Assembly: GCA_000985875.1 (NCBI GenBank)
Contig: CCRI01000028.1
Span: 1 to 56,549, forward strand
DNA length: 56,549 nucleotides
From: Neorhizobium galegae bv. officinalis
GTDB taxonomy: Bacteria; Pseudomonadota; Alphaproteobacteria; Rhizobiales; Rhizobiaceae
Direction: 5' to 3'
The notes under the pieces are model-generated. The model made no database searches and was not told the origin of the DNA. It worked only from the letters and a program-made list of their open reading frames with translations. Positions within the stretch are counted from its first letter, which is position 1; each line of letters starts with the position of its first letter. A program made the translations under genes and the position numbers. Of this stretch, positions 31,454 through 40,274 are shown piece after piece.

Positions 31454-32196
31454 GCATCGTCCGTATGGCCGTCCGAATCGCCGCCGTGCAGGCGTTGCGG
31501 GGAAAGACACTCGTCGGTGACAATGTCCTCGACAGCGAGATTGGCGCCCTGCAGGTCGATGCGGACGGCAATCTTCGCACCGATGAAGATACGCCCTTCC
31601 TCGCGATCTACACGGATGCAGCGACCACGCGCGATATTGACATCGATATCCGGTCATTCTCAGTCAACGGCGTGACGGAAATCCTGTTCGAAACCGGCAT
31701 CACGGCGGCGATGACGGAAACGGATGCGGCCACCGACGAGACCAAGTTGATTGGCCTGGGCATCCCGGCCACGGACCGGTCGTTTGAGTTGTTCCTCGAT
31801 CTCGTCGATCGGCAGATCGGCGATGTTCTTAACGACCCTGCCAACGAGTGGGCAGGCATCTTTCGGAACCTGGTTCAGCGGTTTGTGAAGATCGACCGGG
31901 CGAGAACCAGCGGAGCGGCAGACGGCACTCGCCTGGCGGGACACCAGACGAAGGTGTCTGCGCTCCTGGTTAACGATCCGGTTGCCGGCGAGGCCATCAG
32001 GTCCACCGGGGCAATCGGCAAGTTTTTCGCCAAAGCGGCCGAGCTGACTGAACCGGAAATCGTCACTCAGCTGGCGGCCATGCGGGCGCAAATTGAAGGC
32101 AGCGGCGTTGCGTGGGCAACCCCGGTTCGTCGTCGCGGTCTTACTCAGGAAGAGGGCGCGGCCATGCTGGTCGACGATTTCACGGATGATCCCTAA
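31450..32196 (+). CDS. Hypothetical head-tail region protein
   Basis: This 248-aa protein (MSIVRMAVRIAAVQALRGKTLVGDNVLDSEIGAL) has acidic, beta-rich content (TPFLAIYTD, DIDIDIRSFSVNGVTEILFETG) and two helical segments. It overlaps its neighbours at both ends: ATGA with the connector and 11 bp with the baseplate V gene. It likely belongs to tail completion or tail terminator functions. No family is recognised with confidence. Confidence 0.6.
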   Translation: MSIVRMAVRIAAVQALRGKTLVGDNVLDSEIGALQVDADGNLRTDEDTPFLAIYTDAATTRDIDIDIRSFSVNGVTEILFETGITAAMTETDAATDETKLIGLGIPATDRSFELFLDLVDRQIGDVLNDPANEWAGIFRNLVQRFVKIDRARTSGAADGTRLAGHQTKVSALLVNDPVAGEAIRSTGAIGKFFAKAAELTEPEIVTQLAAMRAQIEGSGVAWATPVRRRGLTQEEGAAMLVDDFTDDP

Positions 32197-32722
32197 GGAT
32201 TTGCCGGGCCAGATCGCTGACCTCTACCACCGGATCGCAGAGGTGGAGCGTCGCGGTCGCAACCGGAAGCGGACCGGCACCATTGCAGAGGTAGATCTTG
32301 AAAAAGGGCTTTACCGCGTCGAGTTGTCGAAGCAGTCGGGCAAACCCTACCTGACCGGATGGCTCAAGACCCGGCAGATGGGTGCGGGAGGCGTCAAGAT
32401 CGACGTGCTTCTGTCCAAGGGTGAGCAGGTCGACGTGGTTTCAGAGAGCGGCGACCTGACCGATGCCCAGATCGATCTGAGCACCTATTCGGCAGAGAAC
32501 GCCCGGGAGAACTCGGACACGCCGTTTCATATCAAGATCGGTGACACGGTGATCGCGGTCAGCGGTTCCTCGGCGATCATCACGGCTGAGGACATTCGGC
32601 TCGAGGGCAATGTTCGTATCGTCGGCGCTATCCTGACCCACAACGACCGGGATATCGGCCATCAGCACCAGCACAAGGACGTGCGGGCCGGACCCAACCT
32701 GACCGGTCCACCGAAGGAGTAA
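32186..32722 (+). CDS. Baseplate assembly protein V (tail spike)
   Basis: This 178-aa protein is of the P2 gpV type. It has an N-terminal OB-like fold (KRTGTIAEVDLEKGLYRVELSKQSGKPYLTGWLK) and a beta-helix-like C-terminus (TVIAVSGSSAIITAEDIRLEGNVRIVG). It ends with GHQHQHKD, a histidine tip that binds metal in tail spikes. It pierces the outer membrane when the tail contracts. Start 32186 is supported by the conserved MIPKDLPGQIADLYHRI opening. Confidence 0.85.
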   Translation: MIPKDLPGQIADLYHRIAEVERRGRNRKRTGTIAEVDLEKGLYRVELSKQSGKPYLTGWLKTRQMGAGGVKIDVLLSKGEQVDVVSESGDLTDAQIDLSTYSAENARENSDTPFHIKIGDTVIAVSGSSAIITAEDIRLEGNVRIVGAILTHNDRDIGHQHQHKDVRAGPNLTGPPKE

Positions 32723-32726
32723 AGCC

Positions 32727-32930
32727 ATGAAAGAATATCGGGTCAAACGGGCCTGCGAAGTTGCGGGCGTGTGGCGTGAAGCCGGCGCGATCCTCCCCCT
32801 CACCGATCAGCAGGCGAGGGAACTGGCACCGCCCTATGGGCATGTCGTCACACCCGTAACCAAGGATGCAGGAGAGGCGGATGGCAAACTCCCTCGGAGT
32901 AAACGCTCTCAACGGAAAGCCGCTGACTGA
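32727..32930 (+). CDS. Small phage protein overlapping gpW/gp25
   Basis: This 67-aa protein (MKEYRVKRACEVAGVWREAGAILPLTDQQARELAPPYG) has a short conserved-looking pattern seen in head-tail or tail regions of other phages. The last 17 codons overlap the next gene, which has its own ribosome-binding site, so it is a real overlap or the stop is late. No function is recognised. Confidence 0.55.
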   Translation: MKEYRVKRACEVAGVWREAGAILPLTDQQARELAPPYGHVVTPVTKDAGEADGKLPRSKRSQRKAAD

Positions 32931-33255
32931 CTGGGAGCACGCCCAGCAGTCGATCGGCAAAATCCTGAAGACGCCGATCGGCTCGCGTGTCATGCGCCGG
33001 GATTTCGGGTCGGACCTTCCTGACCTCGTCGACCAGAAGATGACGCCCCGAAATATCCTGGCGATATATGCGGCGACAGCCCGGGCGATCGAACGGTGGG
33101 AGCCGCGCTTCCGGATGCGGCGCGGGCAGGTCCGTAATGCGACGGCGGCCGGACGGATCGAGCTGGTTATCATCGGCACCTACTTTCCTCGCGGTCACCT
33201 TGGCGATTTTTCTGTCGCTGAGGACCGCAACACCCGCATCATATTCACGCGATAA
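32881..33255 (+). CDS. Baseplate wedge protein GPW/gp25 family
   Basis: This 124-aa protein (MANSLGVNALNGKPLTDWEHAQQSIGKILKTPIGSRVMRRDFGSDLPDLVDQ) matches the GPW/gp25 family with the TPxGSRxMRxxFGS motif. It forms part of the baseplate wedge. Start is preceded by AGGAGAGG. Upstream extension to 32866 is rejected. It follows gpV and precedes gpJ, the P2 order. Confidence 0.88.
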   Translation: MANSLGVNALNGKPLTDWEHAQQSIGKILKTPIGSRVMRRDFGSDLPDLVDQKMTPRNILAIYAATARAIERWEPRFRMRRGQVRNATAAGRIELVIIGTYFPRGHLGDFSVAEDRNTRIIFTR

Positions 33256-33269
33256 TTTGAGGAGCGACC

Positions 33270-34154
33270 ATGGCCGGAAGCTTGGACCTGACGACGCTTT
33301 CGGCTCCGACCGTCATCGAAGAGCTGGATAACGAGCAGATCATCGCCCGCCAAAAGGCTCTTTTCGCGCAGCTCTGGGAGGTCGTTCGGGTCGCAAATCC
33401 GCTTCTCGATCTGCCCCCGTATGATGTGGCGATGCTCGAAACCGATCCGATCGTGATCGGAAACGAGGGCGAGAGCTACCGAGAAACCCTTCTTCGGGCT
33501 CGGATCAACGAAGCCGCCCGTGCAAACCTGCTCGCGTTTGCCAGGAAAGGCGACCTCGATCATCTTGCAGCTTTCTACGATGTTTTGCGGATGCTCGGCG
33601 AGGAAGACGATCGCCTCGTAGCACGCGTCATTCTCGCAATTCAGGGCCGGTCTACGGGTGGGACTGAGCCGCGATACAAATTTATCGCGATGTCGGCAGA
33701 CCTGCGGGTCCAGGACGCTATTGTCTACACGGTTGGCCGCAGCCCGCTCATCCATGTGGCTGTTTTTTCTACCGCTCCTGATGGTGTCGCGCCCTCCGAT
33801 CTCCTGGCGATCGTCAATGCCGCTCTACAGAACCCCGACGTTCGGATGGTCAACGATACGATTGAAGTTGCCTCGGCTGTCCAGCAGGTCGTCAACCTGG
33901 CCGCCGATATCTGGCTTTTGCCGGATGCTGATGTGGCGACGGTTTCGCGCGCTGAAACGAACCTGCGCACGACCTGGGCCGCAGCCCGGGCTCTCGGCCG
34001 GGATTTGACCGTGAGCTGGTGGACGGCGCAGCTGATGATACCTGGTGTCCATAGAGTGGCGGCGACCTCGCCCGTCGGCGACGCCATAGCGCCGCCGGCT
34101 TCGGCGATCTCAATCGGCACAGTCATATTGACGAACAGGGGACGTGCGTTCTGA
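33270..34154 (+). CDS. Baseplate J/gp47 family protein
   Basis: This 294-aa protein has the baseplate J pattern: ELDNEQIIARQKALFAQLWEV, then ETDPIVIGNEGESYRETLLRARINEAARANLLAFARKGDLDHLAAFY (the conserved EAxREtLLRaRIneaar core) and a C-terminal IPGVHRVAAT-like strand. It forms the wedge ring with gpW and gpI. It follows gpW/gp25 and overlaps gpI as TGATG. Confidence 0.92.
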   Translation: MAGSLDLTTLSAPTVIEELDNEQIIARQKALFAQLWEVVRVANPLLDLPPYDVAMLETDPIVIGNEGESYRETLLRARINEAARANLLAFARKGDLDHLAAFYDVLRMLGEEDDRLVARVILAIQGRSTGGTEPRYKFIAMSADLRVQDAIVYTVGRSPLIHVAVFSTAPDGVAPSDLLAIVNAALQNPDVRMVNDTIEVASAVQQVVNLAADIWLLPDADVATVSRAETNLRTTWAAARALGRDLTVSWWTAQLMIPGVHRVAATSPVGDAIAPPASAISIGTVILTNRGRAF

Positions 34155-35278
34155 TGCCGTCGATTCTGCCTTCTCAAAGTTCGGATCTCTTCGAGCTGAC
34201 ATTAGAAGCTTCGCTTGAACCGCGATGGGCCGAGTTTGCGGTTGCTGCCGATGCGATCAGGACGGCCAAGCTGGTCGCGCCGCCGCCGTCCTTCCTGCCC
34301 TTCCTGGTCTATGAATATGGGCTGGGCGAGCTGACGCCCTACGTGCCGAACCTGTACACGCTTGTCGTCGACCGCGAGGGCGTCAACTGGCAGCGCATTC
34401 GCGGCACGCCGGCTGCGGTCAGCAAAGGCCTCGGCTGGCTCGGCTATTCCGCCACAATGGAAGATGCCTGGCACGGCCGGGCCTACTGGAACAGCACGCA
34501 ACTGCGGTTTCCGGTCCTGCCGGCGAACGACAATCCCGATCTGGAGCGGATCGAGGGCGTCACCCGCCTTTCGATGCCGCTGCGATCACGTCTTCGCCGG
34601 GGCGTCCATCAGTATGACGTTGGCGCGATCGAGGCGGATGCAAGCCGGCTCGACGACAGCATGCTCGACCGCGAGAGCGGCGTTGCCGTCACGGCCGCCG
34701 GCACGCTCTGGTCGTTCGGGCGGACGACGGAAATCGAGCATTTGCTGACCGAGGCGGAAGGCACTGCGATCGGCAACTGGATCGCGGTACCGGGCGACGG
34801 CGGGCTCAAATGGGTCGACATGCAATATCCGTGGGTGACCGCGAACTTCCGATGGGCAGATAACCCCGCTTCGCAGCGCCGGACGCTCATGGCCGCCTGG
34901 TTCGCCGCGCGCGTTCATTACGTCACGTTTCGCGATCAGGACGGTGCAGTCATCGGCCATCGCCGCTGCAGGGCTGACCATGCGGTCCGCCAAGAGATCG
35001 AGGGCGTGTATGAAATCGGCGGCGTCCGCTATCAGCCGCGACCAGGTGCGACGCGTGTCTATCTCGAAGCGATGACGGACTTCGAAGACGCCTTCGATGT
35101 CGATGCGAAGTCTGTCGAGCTGACGGTCGGCGCCGCTCTTGCTCCCGATACCAAGCCCGGCCGCCTCTGGCTGCAGCCCGGCGAACTCATTGGCGGTCAC
35201 CCGGTCGCCATCACGTCTGTTTCCCTGCCGCAGCGCAAGACCGTGCGCGAGCAGATCAAAATCCTGATGAGGTTCTGA
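34154..35278 (+). CDS. Tail protein I-like baseplate protein
   Basis: This 374-aa protein starts MPSILPSQSSDLFELTLEASLEPRWAEF and has the gpI-type segment RTAKLVAPPPSFLPFLVYEYGLGELTPYV. The rest (about 150-374) is an extra domain (VTRLSMPLRSRLRRGVHQY, ATDFED) not seen in the short P2 gpI, so it may be a fused fibre connector. It overlaps gpJ (TGATG) and the DUF4815 gene (TGATG). Confidence 0.75.
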   Translation: MPSILPSQSSDLFELTLEASLEPRWAEFAVAADAIRTAKLVAPPPSFLPFLVYEYGLGELTPYVPNLYTLVVDREGVNWQRIRGTPAAVSKGLGWLGYSATMEDAWHGRAYWNSTQLRFPVLPANDNPDLERIEGVTRLSMPLRSRLRRGVHQYDVGAIEADASRLDDSMLDRESGVAVTAAGTLWSFGRTTEIEHLLTEAEGTAIGNWIAVPGDGGLKWVDMQYPWVTANFRWADNPASQRRTLMAAWFAARVHYVTFRDQDGAVIGHRRCRADHAVRQEIEGVYEIGGVRYQPRPGATRVYLEAMTDFEDAFDVDAKSVELTVGAALAPDTKPGRLWLQPGELIGGHPVAITSVSLPQRKTVREQIKILMRF

Positions 35279-38200
35279 TGTACGAGCACGAAAGCGGCTT
35301 GCCCAACGCCATTGACCGCGCAGCCGGCAATCCGGAACAGCAGGGTGTTGTCTTTTATGGCGAGCGCCCGTTTATCCAGGGTGCCGAACTGAACGATCTG
35401 CAGACGATCATCCGTGGGCGTCATGATCGGCTTGGTCGTCTGGTTGCCCGCGATGGCAACCGCATCGAGCGCGCCGAGGCCATCGTTGATATTGAAGCCG
35501 AGATGGTCACCCTGACCTCCGGCAGCATCTATGTTTCCGGTGACGTGTTCCCGGTTGGTGAAGCCGTTCTTGAAGACGTGCCAATGACCGGCCGCATCGA
35601 GATCGGCGTGCGGCTTGTGCGCACTTATGTGACCCACGAAGATGACCCGAGCCTCCTCGGCCTCGTGCCCGGTGCTCTTTCCGAAGGCGAGCCGGGGGCG
35701 GCGCGCGAGATCGCGACCATTTCCTGGGCGCTTGAAGGGGATGGTGGAGAAGGCGCTTTTTATTCCGTCTACACGCTGCTGGACGGAACCATCCTCGACC
35801 AGACCGGCCCGTCCATTCTGGAACCGGCGCTGCAGGCGATCGCCGCCTATGATCGGCCGAACGGCAATTACATCGTCTCTGGCTGCCGCGTAACTGCGAT
35901 CAGCGTGGGCGGAGGCAATCAGCTGTTCTCGATCGAGCAGGGCGAAGCCAATATCAACGGCTACAAGCGCACCCGCCTTGCGGCTCTGAGACATACGCAG
36001 CCGATTGCCTGGGAAGAACTTGCGATCCCCGGCGAGACCCACGCCTATGCCGGCGGCGCGGATTTTACCTTCGCGGTTGACCTGCCGCCGATCGGCGTCA
36101 TCAACGGCATTCTGCTGACCAAGGAAAAGACCGTTACGCTGACGCGAGGCGCTATCGCTCATGGCTCCGATGGTCTGTCGGACAGCAGCGTGATTTCCGT
36201 TTCCTCCGTCGTCCAGGGCGGAACCACATATGTTGCCGCGACCAGCTACAACCTGGTCGCCAACGCAATCGATTGGGCGCCGGGAGGCGCGGAACCGGCC
36301 GCCGGCACTACCTATAACGTGACCTATCGCTATCGGGACGCCGTAATCGCGACCTCCAACACCGACACCCACGTCACGGTCTCGGGCGGCGCAGCGGCCG
36401 GTGATATCATCATCTCCTATACGCAGAAGCTGCCGCGCATCGACCGCCTCTGCCTCGGCCAGGATGGCTCGCCCATTTACATCAAGGGCCTGCCGGCGCG
36501 CAGCAACCCGATGCCGCCGGGCGTGCCAAGCGATGTTCTGAAGCTCTGCCAGATCTACAACGACTGGATGTCGGCGCCCGTCGTCACCAATGACGGCGTC
36601 CGGTCGATGACCTATGAGGAGCAGTGGCGCTACAACAACCGGATTATTGATTTTGAGCGTCTGCTCCAGCTTGAGCGGCTCAAGAACAATATCGACTTCC
36701 GCGAACCGGTCGCCAAGAAAGGGATCTTTGTCGATCCGTTCATCGACGACAGCTATCGCGATGCCGGCGAGGTGCAGAGCGGAGCGATCGGCAATGGCAT
36801 GCTGCAGCTCGCCATCACGCCCACCTTCTTCACGGCAACACTGACCGCGCCCGCCATGCTGGATCTGATCGAGGAAGTCCTGGTCACACAGGACCTGAAG
36901 ACGGGTTGCGAGAAGATCAACCCCTATCAGAACTTCAATCCCCTGCCGGGCACGCTACGCCTGACTCCGGCCGCCGACTTCTGGACCGAGGATCGGACGG
37001 ACTGGCTGTCGGCGCAGACCATCGAGTTCAATCGCGGTACCCGAACTGATGGTGGTCCGCTGCGGACGGTGAATGCAGAGAACCAGCTGGTCGACCATCG
37101 CGTCGAGCAGCTCGAATTCCTGCGGCAGATCCCCATCGCGTTCACGATCAGTGGTTTTGGTGCGGGCGAGATCCTCCAGACCCTGACCTTCGACGGCATA
37201 GACGTGAAGCCTGCCGGCACACAGACGGCGAATGCCGAAGGACAGATCACCGCAACCTTCACCATTCCGGCAAATGTCACCGCCGGCACGAAGATCGTCG
37301 CGACCAAGGGCGCTGGTGAAACCGAAGCTAACGCGATGTTTACCGGTCAGGGCACGATCGAGATCGACACGATGCGGCGGGTGACCACGGTCCAGAACTG
37401 GTCCGCGCCTCAGCTGGTCCAGTGGGTTCAGGACCGGGGAAATCCGGGCTGGGAGAACAACAACAGCACGTCGGATGGTACCGGCGGCTCTTCCGATCCG
37501 CAGGCGCAGATGTTTGCGGTACCGGAAGTGCGGCAGCTGGTCGGCGTCGATTTCCACATCTGCCATGTCGGCGACCAGGCCAATCACTTGCTGGTCGACC
37601 AAGTCTCGATCAGCAACGGCTATCCGACCAGCAATATCGCTGCCGAGGTGGTCGTGCCGATGGCTGGCGCCGTCGTCGGCTGGAAGTCTGCTCGCTACAA
37701 TCTGCCTTTGACGACGCCGGCCGATCGGGCGCATGCGTTCGTCATCAAGACGGACGATGCCGACCATTCGGTTTCGTTCGCCAAGCTCGGCGGGTTTGAC
37801 GAGACGCTGCAGAAGTTCGTCACGTCACACCCATACGTGACGGGGCCGCGCTTCTCGTCGGTGAATGCCCAAACCTGGACCGCGCACCAGGACGAGGCGC
37901 TCGCTTTCCGGATCGTCGCCGCCAAATACCCGGTCACGACAAAGACCGTGGAGCTGGGCAGCTTCGACCTGGTGGAGACATCGGACCTTCAGGTCCGTGC
38001 GGCCGTCGAACTGCCGGGGCCTGGTTGCTCGGTTGTCTTCGAGATCGAGCGGACCAACGGCACGATCTACCGCCTCTTGCCGTACCAGGTGCTGCAACTC
38101 ACCGAGTTCATCGCCGAAACGGTTGAGTTGCGGGCCATCCTGACCGGCACGGAAAAGCTTTCGCCGATCCTGTTCGCTCCGGTCCAGCTGGTTGCCGGCG

Positions 38201-38505
38201 AGATCGGCACGACGCTGACCTACATCACCCGCGCCTTCACGCTCGGCGCGGCCGTCCGGCTCGCCAGCTACTTCAAGGTGTTTCTTCCGGGCGGCGCGTC
38301 GGTCGCGATGGATTATCGCAAGGATGGCGGCGCCTGGACCGAGCTGCCGTTCGTCAGCGCCGAGGCCTTGGCTTTCCCGCTCTGGACGGAACGGAAGCAT
38401 GAGATCGCCGGCCAGACCGGAACGCTTGTGCAGCTCCGCATCACCGGGACCGGCGGGCCAGCGGCTCGGCTCATCATCGGCGATCTTGGCGCCGGCATCT
38501 TCTGA
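35278..38505 (+). CDS. DUF4815-type tail structural protein
   Basis: This 1075-aa protein begins MYEHESGLPNAIDRAAGNPEQQGVVFYGERPFIQGAELNDLQTI and has the DUF4815 pattern in the first 500 residues (IRGRHDRLGRLVARDGNRIERAEAIVDI, LTSGSIYVSGDVFPVG). Later parts are beta-rich with Ig-like stretches (TQTANAEGQITATFTIPANVTAGTKIV). It should be a large fibre- or baseplate-associated structural protein linking tail and receptor-binding fibre. No enzyme motif is seen. Confidence 0.8.
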   Translation: MYEHESGLPNAIDRAAGNPEQQGVVFYGERPFIQGAELNDLQTIIRGRHDRLGRLVARDGNRIERAEAIVDIEAEMVTLTSGSIYVSGDVFPVGEAVLEDVPMTGRIEIGVRLVRTYVTHEDDPSLLGLVPGALSEGEPGAAREIATISWALEGDGGEGAFYSVYTLLDGTILDQTGPSILEPALQAIAAYDRPNGNYIVSGCRVTAISVGGGNQLFSIEQGEANINGYKRTRLAALRHTQPIAWEELAIPGETHAYAGGADFTFAVDLPPIGVINGILLTKEKTVTLTRGAIAHGSDGLSDSSVISVSSVVQGGTTYVAATSYNLVANAIDWAPGGAEPAAGTTYNVTYRYRDAVIATSNTDTHVTVSGGAAAGDIIISYTQKLPRIDRLCLGQDGSPIYIKGLPARSNPMPPGVPSDVLKLCQIYNDWMSAPVVTNDGVRSMTYEEQWRYNNRIIDFERLLQLERLKNNIDFREPVAKKGIFVDPFIDDSYRDAGEVQSGAIGNGMLQLAITPTFFTATLTAPAMLDLIEEVLVTQDLKTGCEKINPYQNFNPLPGTLRLTPAADFWTEDRTDWLSAQTIEFNRGTRTDGGPLRTVNAENQLVDHRVEQLEFLRQIPIAFTISGFGAGEILQTLTFDGIDVKPAGTQTANAEGQITATFTIPANVTAGTKIVATKGAGETEANAMFTGQGTIEIDTMRRVTTVQNWSAPQLVQWVQDRGNPGWENNNSTSDGTGGSSDPQAQMFAVPEVRQLVGVDFHICHVGDQANHLLVDQVSISNGYPTSNIAAEVVVPMAGAVVGWKSARYNLPLTTPADRAHAFVIKTDDADHSVSFAKLGGFDETLQKFVTSHPYVTGPRFSSVNAQTWTAHQDEALAFRIVAAKYPVTTKTVELGSFDLVETSDLQVRAAVELPGPGCSVVFEIERTNGTIYRLLPYQVLQLTEFIAETVELRAILTGTEKLSPILFAPVQLVAGEIGTTLTYITRAFTLGAAVRLASYFKVFLPGGASVAMDYRKDGGAWTELPFVSAEALAFPLWTERKHEIAGQTGTLVQLRITGTGGPAARLIIGDLGAGIF

Positions 38506-38513
38506 GGATCAAC

Positions 38514-39770
38514 ATGGTCGCGACCTTTACACCGAACTACGAGATCCCGCTTCCCGATCCGGAGGCCGATGTCGACGAAGAGTTCCTTCGCCTGCAGCAG
38601 GCGTGGTCCATTGTCGACGCGGTTATCTGGACGCTGGCGGGGGTCGTCGCCAATAAGGCGAACGTCAGCCACACACAGGCGATGTCGACGGTCACCGGCC
38701 TCGTCGAGGCTCTTGCGGCAAAGATGCCGGCCAGTCAGACGTTCTCGCTCGACAGCTTGACGGATGTCGACGGGGCTGCTGGTGCGGCGACTAACTACGT
38801 CCTGGTCAAGACTGCCAGCGGGGTGTGGTCGCCGTCTTCGGCGGCTGCTGCAATCGGAAACCACCAGCACGGGACCGGCGATATCGTCGGTCTGACCGCC
38901 GCGATCAGCGCGGTTGTCAACGCCGTGATTGGCGCGGCTCCGGGCGCGCTTGACACGCTCGACGAGCTTGCGGCGGCGCTTGGTGATGATCCGAACTTCG
39001 CCACCACAATCACCAACTTGATCGCCTCAAATGGCGTTCAACCGACGGTCAACGCGGCGACTGCGAAAACCGCGCTCGCGGATGCCGACGTGATGCCTCT
39101 GTTGGATAGCGCAGCCTCCAATGGCCTGAAGAAGGTTACGCTGGCGAACCTGATCACGAGCATCTTCAACGGCACGCGCAAGATAGCGAATGGCTGGTTT
39201 AACGCTGATACATTCCGGCTCTATAAGGCGGCGACCGCCTTTTATTCATGGTTTGATGCTGTTGCTCTTACAGCCATAAGAAAGATCGTTCTTCCCGATC
39301 GCGACATCACGCTAGGCATCACTAAGATTTTCGAGGCAGTCATTAGCGGCGCTGCCACTGATTTTGATATTCCGCCCGGTATTCGGCGCTTCGTACTACG
39401 GTTGCAAGCTTATAGCACTAACGGAACTTCTGTTCCCATGGTGCAAATGCGTGGAGGTGGCGTCGTAGAAACCAGCGGCTATTCGGGGGGCGCAAACAAT
39501 TCAGCGGGCACCACATTTCTGGCGAATACAACCGGGGCGTTTCTCAATATCGGAAACGCGGCTTCAACAACTTATGATGTAGAAATCGAGTTTACTTGGC
39601 TGACTGGGAACGCTTGGGCGTTCAAGATTTCCGGAACTAACGGCGGCGCAACCGTTGATGGATACGGGATTAAAACTCTGTCGGCGACATTTGACGGCAT
39701 TCGCATTCGCGCGGCTAATGGCACGGATGTCGCCGATAACGGATTAGCCTATGGCTTTGTGGAGTATTGA
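38514..39770 (+). CDS. Tail fibre protein, receptor-binding tip
   Basis: This 418-aa protein starts MVATFTPNYEIPLPDPEADVDEEFLRL, an attachment segment, and continues with a helical stalk (NANVSH, GDIVGLTAAISAVVN, LDTLDELAAALGDD, the recurring tail-fibre repeat). From about residue 230 the sequence is beta-rich, unlike the rest, and codon usage becomes richer in A and T (39200-39770). That part is probably a host-range tip. The neighbouring DUF4376 gene may be its chaperone. Confidence 0.78.
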   Translation: MVATFTPNYEIPLPDPEADVDEEFLRLQQAWSIVDAVIWTLAGVVANKANVSHTQAMSTVTGLVEALAAKMPASQTFSLDSLTDVDGAAGAATNYVLVKTASGVWSPSSAAAAIGNHQHGTGDIVGLTAAISAVVNAVIGAAPGALDTLDELAAALGDDPNFATTITNLIASNGVQPTVNAATAKTALADADVMPLLDSAASNGLKKVTLANLITSIFNGTRKIANGWFNADTFRLYKAATAFYSWFDAVALTAIRKIVLPDRDITLGITKIFEAVISGAATDFDIPPGIRRFVLRLQAYSTNGTSVPMVQMRGGGVVETSGYSGGANNSAGTTFLANTTGAFLNIGNAASTTYDVEIEFTWLTGNAWAFKISGTNGGATVDGYGIKTLSATFDGIRIRAANGTDVADNGLAYGFVEY

Positions 39771-40231
39771 TGATGGCACAGGTTGCAAAGGTCGGGCTTG
39801 ACGGGGAAATAACCTACACGGAAGAAGATTTGCAGGATATGTCGCCCGTCCTGTCATCCGCAGATGTGGACATCGAGCGTGACCGACGCATTACGGCCGG
39901 GTTCACGTTCGAGGGTGTCCTCTTTCAGTCCGACAAAGAGGCTCGCGAAAACATCATGGGGGCGCACAAAGCCGCTTCGGATGCGATGATGCTGTTTGGT
40001 GCGCAGCCCGGAAATCTCGCTTGGCGCCAGCTTCTCGATCCCGCTGGACCGGAAGTGTTCGAATGGATCGCCTCGGACAATTCCCGCGTTCCGATGGATG
40101 CCCAGACGGTGCTTCGTTTCGGCTATGCGGCCTTGACCCACAAGGCGAGCCATATCTTTGCCGCCAGCGATCTGAAAAGCATGGACCAGATCCCGGAAGA
40201 CTTCGCCACCAATCCGGTTTACTGGCCGTAA
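39770..40231 (+). CDS. DUF4376-type tail fibre-associated protein
   Basis: This 153-aa protein has a C-terminal DUF4376-like domain (RDRRITAGFTFEGVLFQSDKEARENIMGAHKAASDAMML then RVPMDAQTVLRFGYAALTHKASHIFAA). Such domains occur in tail-fibre and fibre-assembly proteins. The start is uncertain among TTG ATG ATG; ATG 39770 overlaps the previous stop as TGATG. A role as assembly chaperone for the fibre is inferred from order. Confidence 0.65.
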   Translation: MMAQVAKVGLDGEITYTEEDLQDMSPVLSSADVDIERDRRITAGFTFEGVLFQSDKEARENIMGAHKAASDAMMLFGAQPGNLAWRQLLDPAGPEVFEWIASDNSRVPMDAQTVLRFGYAALTHKASHIFAASDLKSMDQIPEDFATNPVYWP

Positions 40232-40274
40232 CCAGCAACCCTCAACATAGCTGAACCCTCAGAAGGAGACCTTG

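Noticed and set aside
35197..36372. A 391-codon minus-strand frame in the DUF4815 gene
   Set aside because: It is the antisense reading of a codon-biased gene. No domain and no neighbouring operon supports it.
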